A stretch of 64,000 nucleotides of DNA from RGIG4079 sp045596365 (GTDB lineage: Bacteria > Bacteroidota > Bacteroidia > Bacteroidales > Muribaculaceae), in the NCBI GenBank assembly GCA_045596365.1, contig JAZOCE010000024.1:62001-126000 (forward strand), in the 5' to 3' direction. Shown here in pieces: positions 24,350-33,001 of the stretch. Below the pieces are notes generated by a model. It was not told where the DNA came from. It saw nothing but the letters and a program-made list of their open reading frames with translations, and did no database searches. Each line of letters opens with the position of its first letter. Position 1 is the first letter of the stretch. A program made the translations under genes and the position numbers.

Positions 24350-25717
24350 TTATTCAAAAGAGCCCATTTTCAAGAAGTTGACTTCTTCTTGTGTTAGATA
24401 GCGCCAACGTCCGCGTGGCAAGTTCTTCTTTGTAAGCCCGGCAAAATAAACGCGGTCAAGTTTTGTTACATGATAGCCAAGAGATTCAAAGATGCGACGT
24501 ACGATGCGATTGCGACCTGAGTGTATTTCAATTCCTGCTTGATCACGATCGGTTTCAGTTGCATAGCTGATAGCATCGGCATGTATTGGTCCATCTTCAA
24601 GTTCTATACCATCGGCAATGCGTTGCATATCATCTTCTGAGATATCCTTGTCACACCACACATGATAGATTTTCTTCTTCACATATTTTGGGTGAGTCAA
24701 TTTTGAAGCGAGATCGCCATCGTTTGTAAGCAACAATACTCCTGTTGTGTTGCGGTCAAGGCGTCCCACTGGATAAATTCTCTCATTACATGCGCCCTTA
24801 ACAAGGTCCATTACTGTTAAGCGACCATTTGGATCATCACTTGTAGTTACGCAATCTTTTGGCTTGTTTAGCAAGATGTAGCACTTGCTTTCAAGTGTAA
24901 CAATCTTTTCATCATACTCAACTGTATCGTTGTGTGAAATCTTTGTTCCGAGTTCAGTAACAACAACACCATTAACTTTAACAAGTCCTTGTTGAATAAA
25001 TTCGTCAGCCTCGCGACGTGAACAAATTCCGGCATTGGCCATAAACTTGTTAAGACGAATTTGTTCATTTGGATCCGGAATTTCCATTTCATACTCAATG
25101 CGTTTTGGACGTGGCACAAAACTTTTGCCTCGCATTGGCAATCCGTTGTTATTGTTGCGTTTTTGACGGCGATTGTTGTTATATCCGCCTTGGTTGTTGT
25201 TATAACCCCCTTGACGACGATTGCTATTGTAACCGCCTTGATTATCATATCCACCTTGACGGTTGTTATATCCGCCTTGTTGACGATTATTGTAACCACC
25301 TTGGTTATTATAGCCACCTTGACGGTTATTATATCCACCTTGTTGGCGATTGTTATTATAACCCCCTTGGTTGTCATATCCACCATGACGATTATTGTAA
25401 CCACCTTGACGGCGATTGTTGTTATATCCGCCTTGGTTGTTATACCCACCTTGATGGTTGTTATACCCCCCATGATGATTATTACTATATCCGCCATGAC
25501 GATTATTATATCCACCCTGCTGACGATTATATTGACGTGGTTGGTAATTACGGCCTAACGAATAATCATTTGAAACATAGCTTTGGTCACCCGAAACCAC
25601 ATAATCAGATGATTGATTATAATTTACTCTTTCATAACGCGCATCTTGTTCTTCGTGATTTACACTGCGCAATTCCCCAATGCGTGGTCTTTTGGGTTTC
25701 TTTTCATTATTATCCAT
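24350..25717 (-). CDS. rluB: RluB/RsuA-type 23S rRNA pseudouridine synthase with GGYNN-repeat tail
   Basis: The 455-aa product has a core from about residue 215: S4 RNA-binding domain (RLNKFMANAGICSRREADEF) and the RsuA/RluB catalytic region with PVGRLDRNTTGVLLLTNDG, where the Asp of GRLDR is the catalytic residue. The family converts a uridine in the 23S rRNA peptidyl-transferase region to pseudouridine. The first 200 residues are unusual: about 65 polar residues, then 16 GGY units rich in Asn, Gln and Arg (residues 66-183), then a basic linker. This is a disordered, prion-like, RNA-binding-type tail; shorter tails occur in other Bacteroidetes RluB proteins. asnS follows by 31 bases. Confidence 0.9.
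   Translation of the reverse strand: MDNNEKKPKRPRIGELRSVNHEEQDARYERVNYNQSSDYVVSGDQSYVSNDYSLGRNYQPRQYNRQQGGYNNRHGGYSNNHHGGYNNHQGGYNNQGGYNNNRRQGGYNNRHGGYDNQGGYNNNRQQGGYNNRQGGYNNQGGYNNRQQGGYNNRQGGYDNQGGYNSNRRQGGYNNNQGGYNNNRRQKRNNNNGLPMRGKSFVPRPKRIEYEMEIPDPNEQIRLNKFMANAGICSRREADEFIQQGLVKVNGVVVTELGTKISHNDTVEYDEKIVTLESKCYILLNKPKDCVTTSDDPNGRLTVMDLVKGACNERIYPVGRLDRNTTGVLLLTNDGDLASKLTHPKYVKKKIYHVWCDKDISEDDMQRIADGIELEDGPIHADAISYATETDRDQAGIEIHSGRNRIVRRIFESLGYHVTKLDRVYFAGLTKKNLPRGRWRYLTQEEVNFLKMGSFE
25169..25522 (-). repeat. GGYNN-coding tandem repeat array within rluB
   Basis: About 350 bases of imperfect tandem repeats encode 16 GGY units in the patterns QGGYNN, RHGGYDN and RQQGGYNN. On the plus strand this reads as repeats of TTATAnCCnCCTTG. 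Unit length varies between 5 and 9 codons, so the array is likely to expand and contract by slippage. Confidence 0.9.
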
Positions 25718-26002
25718 AAATTTCTTTCAAACAAGCCTCTCGGCGTTAATTAGGTTTATTTATAAAATTTATCTAAGGTTATTATTCAATACTTTTTTTC
25801 AATATAAGACTACCACAAATTTATTTTACATCAGCATTAACCAGTCTTATATAAATTGATTGTGCAAATTTAAACGTTTTTATCCAATGCTACAATATTT
25901 TACTCACATTTGACTCTCAAAAAAAATCATCCTCCACTCGGGTTTTAAACCTACAACATTAATAACTCCCTCGATAGGATACTGCATTTATAATCTAATT
26001 TC
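25718..26002. other. 285-base A/T-rich spacer
   Basis: No ORF or RNA gene was seen between rluB and the SIMPL gene. It is A/T-rich and holds the rluB promoter region, but no full consensus element was found on the minus strand. Confidence 0.5.
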
Positions 26003-26701
26003 TCAATCTTCCAAATAATATACAATCGTTGAAACGACTCTGACTTTTTTTATATATGGAGTATAAGGATCTCTATTTTCTATCGAGAATTGTCCCTGTG
26101 AAGCCGTTTTGATTTTACCTAATTCACTTTCTGAGTCGGCAGCAAACTTATTTCCCGCTTCGCGAGCGTTGCTTGTAGCTTCAGCAATCATTTCGGGCTT
26201 GATCTTATTTAAATCAGTATAATCATACATTGTCTGATAATTATAGTCCCCAGCAGTTATTGCTATTCCTTGCTTCAACAACTCTGTTTGTCGATCAATT
26301 AACTTGCGCACCTTATCTACATCTTGAGATGTAACCGTTATAACAGATGTTACATTATAACGAAATGGGCGGTCATTATTAGAGTATCTTTCAGCCTGTA
26401 AATCGATGATATCCGGCGCATTAATTGTGATTTCCGCATCGAAAACCCCATTGGTTTTCAAAAATGCAACAATAATTTCATTTGTATTGTTGATGCGCGT
26501 GTACAATGCCGGCAAATCATTTCCCACTTCTTTACAAACGATAGGCCACGTTACCTTATTTGCTTTTACTTCCCGTTCAGCTAGTCCTCTCACCGTTACA
26601 ATTCTATCTCGAGACGAAAAATTATCTATCCCCGATTTCACACATATGCCAAGTATTATTATTCCGATGGCTAAAATTAATGATGATACAATTTTATTCA
26701 T
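26003..26701 (-). CDS. SIMPL domain (DUF541) membrane-anchored protein
   Basis: The 232-aa product has an uncleaved-looking N-terminal membrane segment (SSLILAIGIIILGICV) and then a SIMPL/DUF541 domain beginning ITVRGLAEREVKANKV-like (here RIVTVRGLAEREVKANKVTW) and continuing to the C-terminal beta region VRVVSTIVYYLED. SIMPL proteins form periplasmic multimers in Gram-negative bacteria; some bind substrates in stress responses, but the role here is unknown. A TACTTTTG element on the minus strand (26724-26731) is a possible -7 box. It is divergent from the ABC exporter. Confidence 0.88.
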   Translation of the reverse strand: MNKIVSSLILAIGIIILGICVKSGIDNFSSRDRIVTVRGLAEREVKANKVTWPIVCKEVGNDLPALYTRINNTNEIIVAFLKTNGVFDAEITINAPDIIDLQAERYSNNDRPFRYNVTSVITVTSQDVDKVRKLIDRQTELLKQGIAITAGDYNYQTMYDYTDLNKIKPEMIAEATSNAREAGNKFAADSESELGKIKTASQGQFSIENRDPYTPYIKKVRVVSTIVYYLED

Positions 26702-26846
26702 AATCTATTTTATTTGTTTTTCTCAAAAGTAAAATTACTTCTATTTTTTCTTTATAACAATAATTTACACATTAAAGTTGTTGGCTTTCAAGTACAAATA
26801 TTGTGCTATTATACTTTAAGCATTATGTATTATGCGTTTTAATGCC

Positions 26847-26854
26847 TATCTTTG
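26847..26854 (+). promoter_or_regulatory. -7 element 4 bases before the ABC exporter start codon
   Basis: TATCTTTG ends 4 bases before the ATG at 26859. It therefore rules out the upstream in-frame ATG at 26832 and implies a leaderless transcript. No clear -33 element is seen. Confidence 0.45.
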
Positions 26855-26858
26855 CACT

Positions 26859-28685
26859 ATGAAAGAATTCTTTAAAATCCTCGGACGTTTTGTCCCGCCA
26901 TATAAAAAATATCTTGCGCTAAATATTATCTTTAATATTTTAGCGGCGTTTTTAACTCTGTTCTCGTTTGCTATCATTATCCCCATCCTTGAGATGCTGT
27001 TTCAAATTAAAGAGGCAACCTATGTCTATATGTCTCTTGCCGATGCATCACTAAAGGACGTTGTAATAAATAATTTCTATTATTATACCCAAGTTGCGAT
27101 TGAACAATGGGGCGCATCAGTAGCACTTGCCGGACTCGCTGCGTTATTGGTCGTAATGACCTTCTTAAAAACAGGTGTTACATATTTGAGTTTGTATTTT
27201 ATTGTTCCTATGCGCTCAGGTATTGTTCGCGACATACGCAACTATGTATATGACAAGATCACAGCCCTTCCCATCTCATTTTTCACATCGGAGCGCAAAG
27301 GCGATGTTATGGCTCGCATGAGTGGCGACGTTGCCGAAATTGAGAATTCCATAATGGCATCTCTTGACATGATGTTCAAAAACCCTGTAATGATTATCGT
27401 GTGCTTGGGAATGATGATTGCTATCAGTTGGCAATTAACAATATTTGTGCTCATCCTACTGCCAATCGCAGGTGTAATAATGGGACGAATCGGTAAACGA
27501 TTGAAACGCAAATCATTTGAGGGACAACAACAATGGGGGACATTGATGTCAAACATCGAAGAAACCCTTGGCGGATTGCGCATCATTAAAGCATTTAACG
27601 CTGAAGAAAAAGTGCGCAGTCGTTTCCATCGAGAAAACAACGTGTTTTTCAACATCAGCAACAAAGTTGCTCGTCGTCAATCACTTGCTCACCCAATGAG
27701 CGAATTCCTTGGCACTGTATCGATTGCGATTGTTTTATGGTTTGGTGGCGCTTTAATCTTAAACGGAGTTTCATCAATCAATGCGGCATCATTTATCTAT
27801 TATATGGTGATATTCTACAGCATTATCAACCCTGCCAAAGACCTCTCAAAGGCAATGTACTCAATCCAAAAAGGTCTTGCGTCAATGGAACGTGTTGACA
27901 AGATTCTTAATGCCGACAACCCCATTAAAGATCCCACAAATCCGAGAGAGATTACAAAACTACATGGCGACATCCGCTACAACAAGATAACTTTCAGCTA
28001 CGGCTCAAACACTGTTATTCACGATGTTACTCTTGACATTCCTGCCGGCTCAACGGTTGCTCTTGTTGGGCAATCAGGATCCGGCAAATCAACAATGGCC
28101 GACCTAATCCCTCGTTTCTATGACGTAGATAAAGGCTCAATCACTATCGATGGCATTGATGTCAGAGATTTACGTGTACATGATTTGCGTTCAATGATGG
28201 GCAATGTCAACCAAGAGGCAATCTTGTTCAATGACTCATTTTATAACAATATCACATTTGGTGTAAAAAATGCCACAATGGAACAAGTCATTGAAGCAGC
28301 AAAGATTGCAAATGCCCATGAATTTATTGTAACATCAGAAAATGGCTATGATACAAATATAGGAGACCGCGGTTGCAAGCTATCAGGAGGGCAACGCCAA
28401 CGCCTTTCAATTGCTCGTGCCATTCTCAAGAATCCACCAATATTGATTCTTGACGAGGCAACATCGGCACTCGACTCTGAAAGCGAACACCTTGTTCAAG
28501 AAGCATTAGATCGTCTAATGAAAGATCGCACTACACTCATTATTGCCCACCGTCTATCTACAATCAAGAATGCATCAATGATTTGCGTTATGCACGAAGG
28601 ACGCATAGTAGAGAGAGGCACCCATGATGAGCTTATAATTAAAGATGGATATTATAAACGCCTTGTTGATATGCAAAAATTCTAA
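26859..28685 (+). CDS. MsbA-like ABC exporter (permease-ATPase fusion)
   Basis: I chose the ATG at 26859 (608 aa) because a TATCTTTG promoter element sits between it and the in-frame ATG at 26832. The N-terminal half carries six membrane helices of the type IV ABC exporter fold; the C-terminal ATPase has Walker A GQSGSGKST, Q-loop NVNQEAILFND, signature LSGGQRQR and Walker B ILILDEATSALD. This single-gene half-transporter layout is that of MsbA/lipid A or drug exporters; the Bacteroidetes gene is often called msbA-like. It would work as a homodimer in the inner membrane. purN follows by 15 bases. Confidence 0.93.
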   Translation: MKEFFKILGRFVPPYKKYLALNIIFNILAAFLTLFSFAIIIPILEMLFQIKEATYVYMSLADASLKDVVINNFYYYTQVAIEQWGASVALAGLAALLVVMTFLKTGVTYLSLYFIVPMRSGIVRDIRNYVYDKITALPISFFTSERKGDVMARMSGDVAEIENSIMASLDMMFKNPVMIIVCLGMMIAISWQLTIFVLILLPIAGVIMGRIGKRLKRKSFEGQQQWGTLMSNIEETLGGLRIIKAFNAEEKVRSRFHRENNVFFNISNKVARRQSLAHPMSEFLGTVSIAIVLWFGGALILNGVSSINAASFIYYMVIFYSIINPAKDLSKAMYSIQKGLASMERVDKILNADNPIKDPTNPREITKLHGDIRYNKITFSYGSNTVIHDVTLDIPAGSTVALVGQSGSGKSTMADLIPRFYDVDKGSITIDGIDVRDLRVHDLRSMMGNVNQEAILFNDSFYNNITFGVKNATMEQVIEAAKIANAHEFIVTSENGYDTNIGDRGCKLSGGQRQRLSIARAILKNPPILILDEATSALDSESEHLVQEALDRLMKDRTTLIIAHRLSTIKNASMICVMHEGRIVERGTHDELIIKDGYYKRLVDMQKF

Positions 28686-28700
28686 TCTCTATTTTATAAG

Positions 28701-29264
28701 ATGAAGAATATTGCCATATTTGCTTCAGGAGATGGCTCTAATGCCGAAGCTATTGCCAAATATTTTAAAAATAGTGATATCGCGTGCGTTAAAATCGTGT
28801 TGTCAAACAGGCAAAAAGCTGGTGTGCATGATCGCATAAAAGCATTAGGAATTCCAACTCTCACTTTTTCAAAAGATGAGTGGAAAGATTGCTCTAAAAT
28901 CCTCTCTACACTACAAAAAAACGACATAGACCTAATTGTCCTTGCCGGATTCCTATGTATAATAGAGCCATCTATAATTAAAAACTACAAAGGACGTATT
29001 ATCAACATCCACCCTTCTTTGCTACCTAAACATGGAGGTCCGGGAATGTGGGGACAGCATGTCCACGACGCTGTAATCTCAGCCGGAGAAAAAGAAAGTG
29101 GCATTACAATTCACTATGTAACCGAAGAGGTCGATGGAGGGGAAATTATATTTCAAGATTCTTGTCCGGTCAAACCTGATGATACAGCAACAACGCTTGC
29201 CTCACGCATCCATACTCTTGAACACATCCATTATCCACTGGTTATAGAAAAAATACTTAAATAA
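28701..29264 (+). CDS. purN: Phosphoribosylglycinamide formyltransferase
   Basis: The 187-aa product has the formyltransferase fold: NIAIFASGDGSNAEAIAKYF at the start, the folate-site region NIHPSLLPKHGGPGMWG, and GITIHYVTEEVDGGEII with the conserved Asp of VDGG. PurN transfers a formyl group from 10-formyl-tetrahydrofolate to GAR, the third step of purine synthesis. Length fits the family (about 190-210). It follows the ABC exporter by 15 bases and so may be co-transcribed with it. Confidence 0.96.
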   Translation: MKNIAIFASGDGSNAEAIAKYFKNSDIACVKIVLSNRQKAGVHDRIKALGIPTLTFSKDEWKDCSKILSTLQKNDIDLIVLAGFLCIIEPSIIKNYKGRIINIHPSLLPKHGGPGMWGQHVHDAVISAGEKESGITIHYVTEEVDGGEIIFQDSCPVKPDDTATTLASRIHTLEHIHYPLVIEKILK

Positions 29265-29324
29265 CGTGAGTTTGATATTATGAATTCACATTATTAAAAT
29301 TTAAAGATAAATTTTATTTAAACA

Positions 29325-29355
29325 TTGATGCATAAGAAATAATTGCTTAAATTTG
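29325..29355 (+). promoter_or_regulatory. Bacteroidetes-type promoter for malate dehydrogenase
   Basis: TTG (29325-29327), 20 bases, TAAATTTG (29348-29355) match the -33/-7 consensus; the leader to the ATG at 29417 is about 55 bases. Confidence 0.6.
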
Positions 29356-29416
29356 TAGTGCTATAGACAATAAAACAGTAAATAAACAAATTATAACCAA
29401 TTAAAATAATTTTATT

Positions 29417-30343
29417 ATGTCAAAAGTAACAGTCGTAGGCGCCGGAAACGTAGGCGCAACTTGTGCTAATGTATTGGTAACTACAGGTGTCGCTGATGAA
29501 GTAGTTCTTATCGACATCAAAGAAGGTTTGTCAGAAGGTAAGACTATGGACATTATGCAAACAGCAAGCATCCTTGGTCTCAACACACGCATGGTGGGCG
29601 TAACTAACGATTACGAAAAAACAGCAAACTCTGATGTTGTTGTAATTACTTCTGGTATTCCTCGCAAACCAGGAATGACTCGCGAAGAGCTTATCGGTGT
29701 TAACGCAGGTATTGTTAAGTCTGTAACAGACAATGTATTAAAATATTCTCCTAACGCTATCATCGTGTGCGTATCTAACCCAATGGATACAATGACTTAC
29801 CTTATCCATAAAACAAGTGGTCTTCCAAAAAACCGCATCATCGGTATGGGTGGAGCTCTTGACAGCGCACGCTTCAAATATTTCTTGAGCCAATCTCTTA
29901 ACGCTAATCCAAACGAAATCGAAGGTATCGTAATTGGTGGTCATGGTGATACTACTATGATTCCTTTGACTCGCTATGCAGCTTACCGCGGTATTCCTGT
30001 TAGCTCATTGATCGATGCTGAAGCACTTAAGAAAATCGCAGCTGATACAATGGTTGGTGGTGCTACTCTTACAGGTCTTCTTGGTACATCGGCATGGTAT
30101 GCTCCAGGTGCTGCTGCAGCTCAAGTAGCAGCAGCTATTATCCACGATCAAAAACGCATGATTACTTGTAGCGCTCTTCTTGAAGGGGAATATGGCGAAA
30201 AAGATCTTTGCATCGGTGTTCCTTGTATCCTCGGACGCAATGGTATCGAAAAAATCGTTGAATTTGACCTTAACGACGAAGAAAAAGAACTATTCGCTAA
30301 AAGTGCAGCAGCTGTTCACAACACTAACGCCGCTCTTGCATAA
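29417..30343 (+). CDS. mdh: Malate dehydrogenase (NAD-dependent)
   Basis: The 308-aa product is an LDH-like malate dehydrogenase: GAGNVGATCAN is the NAD-binding loop, SGIPRKPGMTREEL the active-site loop, SNPMDTMTY follows, and the catalytic IGGHGDTTMIP contains His (about residue 175). It interconverts malate and oxaloacetate, here probably in the reductive branch leading to succinate in an anaerobe. Size and signature resemble the LDH-like MDH of Bacteroidetes rather than the E. coli type. A strong terminator follows. Confidence 0.96.
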   Translation: MSKVTVVGAGNVGATCANVLVTTGVADEVVLIDIKEGLSEGKTMDIMQTASILGLNTRMVGVTNDYEKTANSDVVVITSGIPRKPGMTREELIGVNAGIVKSVTDNVLKYSPNAIIVCVSNPMDTMTYLIHKTSGLPKNRIIGMGGALDSARFKYFLSQSLNANPNEIEGIVIGGHGDTTMIPLTRYAAYRGIPVSSLIDAEALKKIAADTMVGGATLTGLLGTSAWYAPGAAAAQVAAAIIHDQKRMITCSALLEGEYGEKDLCIGVPCILGRNGIEKIVEFDLNDEEKELFAKSAAAVHNTNAALA

Positions 30344-30378
30344 GCGACTAATATCCTAACAAGATAAAACTTTTAAAG

Positions 30379-30418
30379 GGAGTAGAGCGTTTCAATAGAA
30401 ACACTATACTCCTTTTTT
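30379..30418 (+). terminator. Rho-independent terminator after mdh
   Basis: Stem GGAGTAGAGCGTTTC (30379-30393), loop AATA, GAAACACTATACTCC (30398-30412) with two mispairs, then T6. Confidence 0.9.
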
Positions 30419-30433
30419 AATATGCAACACGTC

Positions 30434-30943
30434 ATGAAAGAGATTAAACCTGAAGAGATCAATGACAATTTCATCAAATTGATAGGTAGCGAATGGATGC
30501 TTGTAACAGCAGGCGACAAAAGCGACTTTAATATGATGACAGCGAGTTGGGGTGGAGTAGGTTTCCTATGGGCACGACCTGTAGTTACAATCTATGTGCG
30601 CCCCGAAAGATATACTCACGAATATATCGAAAAGTCAAACCGCTTCACATTGACATTCTTTCCCGCTTCGATGCGCAAGACATTAGCTCTAATGGGCTCG
30701 CAAAGCGGACGCAATTACGACAAAATGCAAGAGCCAACGCTCTCACCCATTGAACTACCATCCGGGCAAATTGCTTTCGACGAAGCACGCATAATCCTCG
30801 ATTGTGAAATATTATACAAAGACGCCATGTGTGCCGACAAATTTATCAACAAGCAACCTCTTGAAAATTGGTATGGCTCAGAAAAAGGTGGTCTTCACGA
30901 TATTTACATTGCCGAGATTAAACACGCATGGATTAAAGAATAA
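30434..30943 (+). CDS. Flavin reductase-like (FMN-binding split barrel) protein
   Basis: The 169-aa product starts at MKEIKPEEINDN; the ATG at 30422 lies 4 bases after the terminator T-run and may be too close, but it cannot be excluded (173 aa). The fold is that of the flavin reductase/DIM6-NTAB family: WMLVTAGDKSDFNMMTASW, RPVVTIYVRPERYTHEYI and HDIYIAEIKHAW. These proteins bind FMN and pass electrons, or may serve as flavin-linked reductases; substrate unknown. A thioredoxin lipoprotein gene follows by 17 bases. Confidence 0.88.
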   Translation: MKEIKPEEINDNFIKLIGSEWMLVTAGDKSDFNMMTASWGGVGFLWARPVVTIYVRPERYTHEYIEKSNRFTLTFFPASMRKTLALMGSQSGRNYDKMQEPTLSPIELPSGQIAFDEARIILDCEILYKDAMCADKFINKQPLENWYGSEKGGLHDIYIAEIKHAWIKE

Positions 30944-30960
30944 CTTAAAAATATAAAACA

Positions 30961-31434
30961 ATGAATTTTATTAAAACAACATTATCAGCATTGGCACTTG
31001 TGTCTATCATGACACTTGCTTCATGTGCCGGTTCAGGAACTAAAGAAGTTACAGTCAATGACTCAATTGTTACAGTAGCAGCCGAAAAAGTAATTCCTAA
31101 CGAGAACATCACTCCCGAAGTGTATGACCTCGCAGCAGATGAATATCTTAGTTTTGAAAATGGATATGGTTACCCCATCGTTGTTGATTTTAACGCAACT
31201 TGGTGTGGCCCATGTCGAGCATTTGCACCTATCTTTGAGGAAATGTCTAAAAAATATAGTGGGAAAATCCAATTCATCTCTGTTGATGTTGATCGTTGCC
31301 CCGATGTAGCTAACGCATTCCAAGTTCAATCTATTCCATTTATCCTATTTGTAACTCCCGACGGAAAAGTTAACAGCCATGTAGGAATGATGGAAGCTGC
31401 TGACTTTGATGCAGCCCTCCAAAAACTACTCTAA
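30961..31434 (+). CDS. Thioredoxin-family lipoprotein
   Basis: The 157-aa product has a lipoprotein signal with lipobox LASC (Cys22), then a spacer and a thioredoxin fold with active site WCGPC (Trp81-Cys85) and the cis-Pro motif SIPFILF. It would act in the periplasm on thiols of exported proteins, perhaps as a reductant or redox partner of Bacteroidetes TlpA-like systems. It follows the FMN protein by 17 bases, and the two may form a redox pair (inference). A long perfect hairpin follows. Confidence 0.92.
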   Translation: MNFIKTTLSALALVSIMTLASCAGSGTKEVTVNDSIVTVAAEKVIPNENITPEVYDLAADEYLSFENGYGYPIVVDFNATWCGPCRAFAPIFEEMSKKYSGKIQFISVDVDRCPDVANAFQVQSIPFILFVTPDGKVNSHVGMMEAADFDAALQKLL

Positions 31435-31471
31435 AAAGGAATAAATACTAATAAAAAAGGCATCCTTGAAG

Positions 31472-31518
31472 TGAAGTGAACCCCAAAGTTTTTTATCCAA
31501 ACTTTGGGGTTCACTTCA
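31472..31518. repeat. Perfect 20-bp hairpin between convergent genes
   Basis: TGAAGTGAACCCCAAAGTTT (31472-31491) is exactly complementary to 31499-31518, with a 7-base loop. It lacks a terminal T-run on the plus side, but the loop is T-rich. It sits between the thioredoxin (plus) and the helicase (minus) genes and probably ends both transcripts. Confidence 0.9.
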
Positions 31519-31537
31519 AATTTCGCTCCGCTTGTTT

Positions 31538-32854
31538 TTATCTTAGGATTGAAACTCTGACGCGGGTGTTTTTGATTTTGTGAGGAGTAACGGCATTAAG
31601 CGTCGCTTTTGCATCTTCGACAGGGATAGCAACCAATGCGCAGTGGTCTTTTACTACTATTTTGCCTATTTTAGGCGCGTCCAAGTTGCCCTTATTCACC
31701 AAATAGCCCACAATATCTCCACGTGAGATTTTCTCCTTCTTGCCGGCATTAAAATACAATGTTAAGACTCCGGCTGTTATAGGATTTTCGCTCTTTCCTG
31801 TGGGAACATAACTACGATCATATTCTATATACTCCGGAATATTCTCCCCCTCTGCAGTAATAACATAAACAACGCCATCAGCACCCATGCGTGCCGTACG
31901 GCCATTGCGATGAGTCCAACTTTCCTTACTTGTTGGCAAGTGATAATGTACCACAGCTTGAACAGCATCTATATCCAATCCTCGTGAGCCGAGATCAGTT
32001 GAAACAAGTATGGGTGTCGTCCCATTATTCAACAAGTCAATCGCCTTTTCACGGTCAAACTGCTTTAATCCACCATGATACATACCAACAGGCAACCCCA
32101 CCTTGCGCATCATATCATAAACTCTCTCCACGCTCTCACGATGATTAACAAAAATGATTACTTTGCCATTATTCAACGAGCGCATCAGGTCAATTGCAAT
32201 ATCAATCTTGTCTCTAACCGCACTTTCTACTCTGACAATAGTCATGCGTTCACGTGGGTTATCATCTGACTGCGTAAAATCTACAATTTCAGGCTTGCGG
32301 AAAGGCAAAAATGCAGGCATGTCAGACAACATTGTCGCCGATGTGAGTATCACCAATCGAAAACTACCCATTGCTTTCACCACACGACGCATTTCGTCGT
32401 GAAAGCCGAGTTCAAGCGATTTATCATATTCATCAAGGACAAGAGTTGTTACCGAGGAGAGATTTAAATTATTGCGGTTGATGTGGTCCAACAAACGTCC
32501 CGGAGTGGCGACAATTATATCAGGGGTAACGCTCAATGACTTCACCTCATCCATCATCGAGTGTCCACCATAAAACGCTACTGTTTTATAACCTACAGCT
32601 ATTGTGCGCACCACCGATGCTATTTGCTGTACCAATTCGCGTGACGGAGCAATCAGCACAGCTTGCACCACCCCCATCGGAGCATTTAACGCCCTCAACA
32701 TGGGTATAGTGAAAGCAATTGTCTTTCCCGAACCGGTGGGCGATAGTAACATAACCGACTGTGCATGACAACGCATCATGCGACGCTGCATCTCATTCAA
32801 TTGCTCAATACCAAGCCTCGCTTTTATATTTTTTATTATCTCCGCCTCTTTCAT
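31538..32854 (-). CDS. DEAD-box-family RNA helicase with DbpA-like C-terminal domain
   Basis: The 438-aa product has the helicase core in order: SPTGSGKTIAF (motif I), APSRELVQQI (Ia), ATPGRLLDH (Ib), LVLDEYDK (motif II, DEYD at 141-144 instead of DEAD), SATM (III) and HRNGRTARMG (VI). The C-terminal 70 residues match the DbpA RNA-binding domain, which in E. coli targets hairpin 92 of 23S rRNA during ribosome assembly. It is therefore a candidate ribosome-assembly factor with the walker-B motif changed to DEYD. CAAAGATA (32873-32880), a minus-strand TATCTTTG element, lies just upstream. It is alone, convergent with the thioredoxin gene. Confidence 0.92.
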   Translation of the reverse strand: MKEAEIIKNIKARLGIEQLNEMQRRMMRCHAQSVMLLSPTGSGKTIAFTIPMLRALNAPMGVVQAVLIAPSRELVQQIASVVRTIAVGYKTVAFYGGHSMMDEVKSLSVTPDIIVATPGRLLDHINRNNLNLSSVTTLVLDEYDKSLELGFHDEMRRVVKAMGSFRLVILTSATMLSDMPAFLPFRKPEIVDFTQSDDNPRERMTIVRVESAVRDKIDIAIDLMRSLNNGKVIIFVNHRESVERVYDMMRKVGLPVGMYHGGLKQFDREKAIDLLNNGTTPILVSTDLGSRGLDIDAVQAVVHYHLPTSKESWTHRNGRTARMGADGVVYVITAEGENIPEYIEYDRSYVPTGKSENPITAGVLTLYFNAGKKEKISRGDIVGYLVNKGNLDAPKIGKIVVKDHCALVAIPVEDAKATLNAVTPHKIKNTRVRVSILR

Positions 32855-32947
32855 ATCATTTTATTATCCACACAAAGATACAAATAAAATACTTTTATAA
32901 TCTTTTATCAAACTAAAATAAGACAATTATATTCTTCTTTAAAATGA

Positions 32948-32978
32948 CAAGAGAATGTATCGTTGATACATTCTCTTG
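32948..32978. terminator. Terminator after the type IX secretion operon
   Basis: CAAGAGAATGTATC (32948-32961), loop GTT, GATACATTCTCTTG (32965-32978) form a perfect 14-bp stem, 23 bases past the gldN stop (minus strand). The downstream T-run (minus: TCATTTTA) is short. Confidence 0.7.
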
Positions 32979-33001
32979 CTTGTCTTATATTGAGGTTTGT
33001 A

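Noticed and set aside
25169..25522. CRISPR array
   Set aside because: The repeats are in frame, very short, have no spacers of constant length and lie within a gene.
25061..25719. Plus-strand ORFs over the GGYNN array
   Set aside because: They are low-complexity shadows of the rluB repeat region; the minus-strand gene has intact S4 and RluB motifs.
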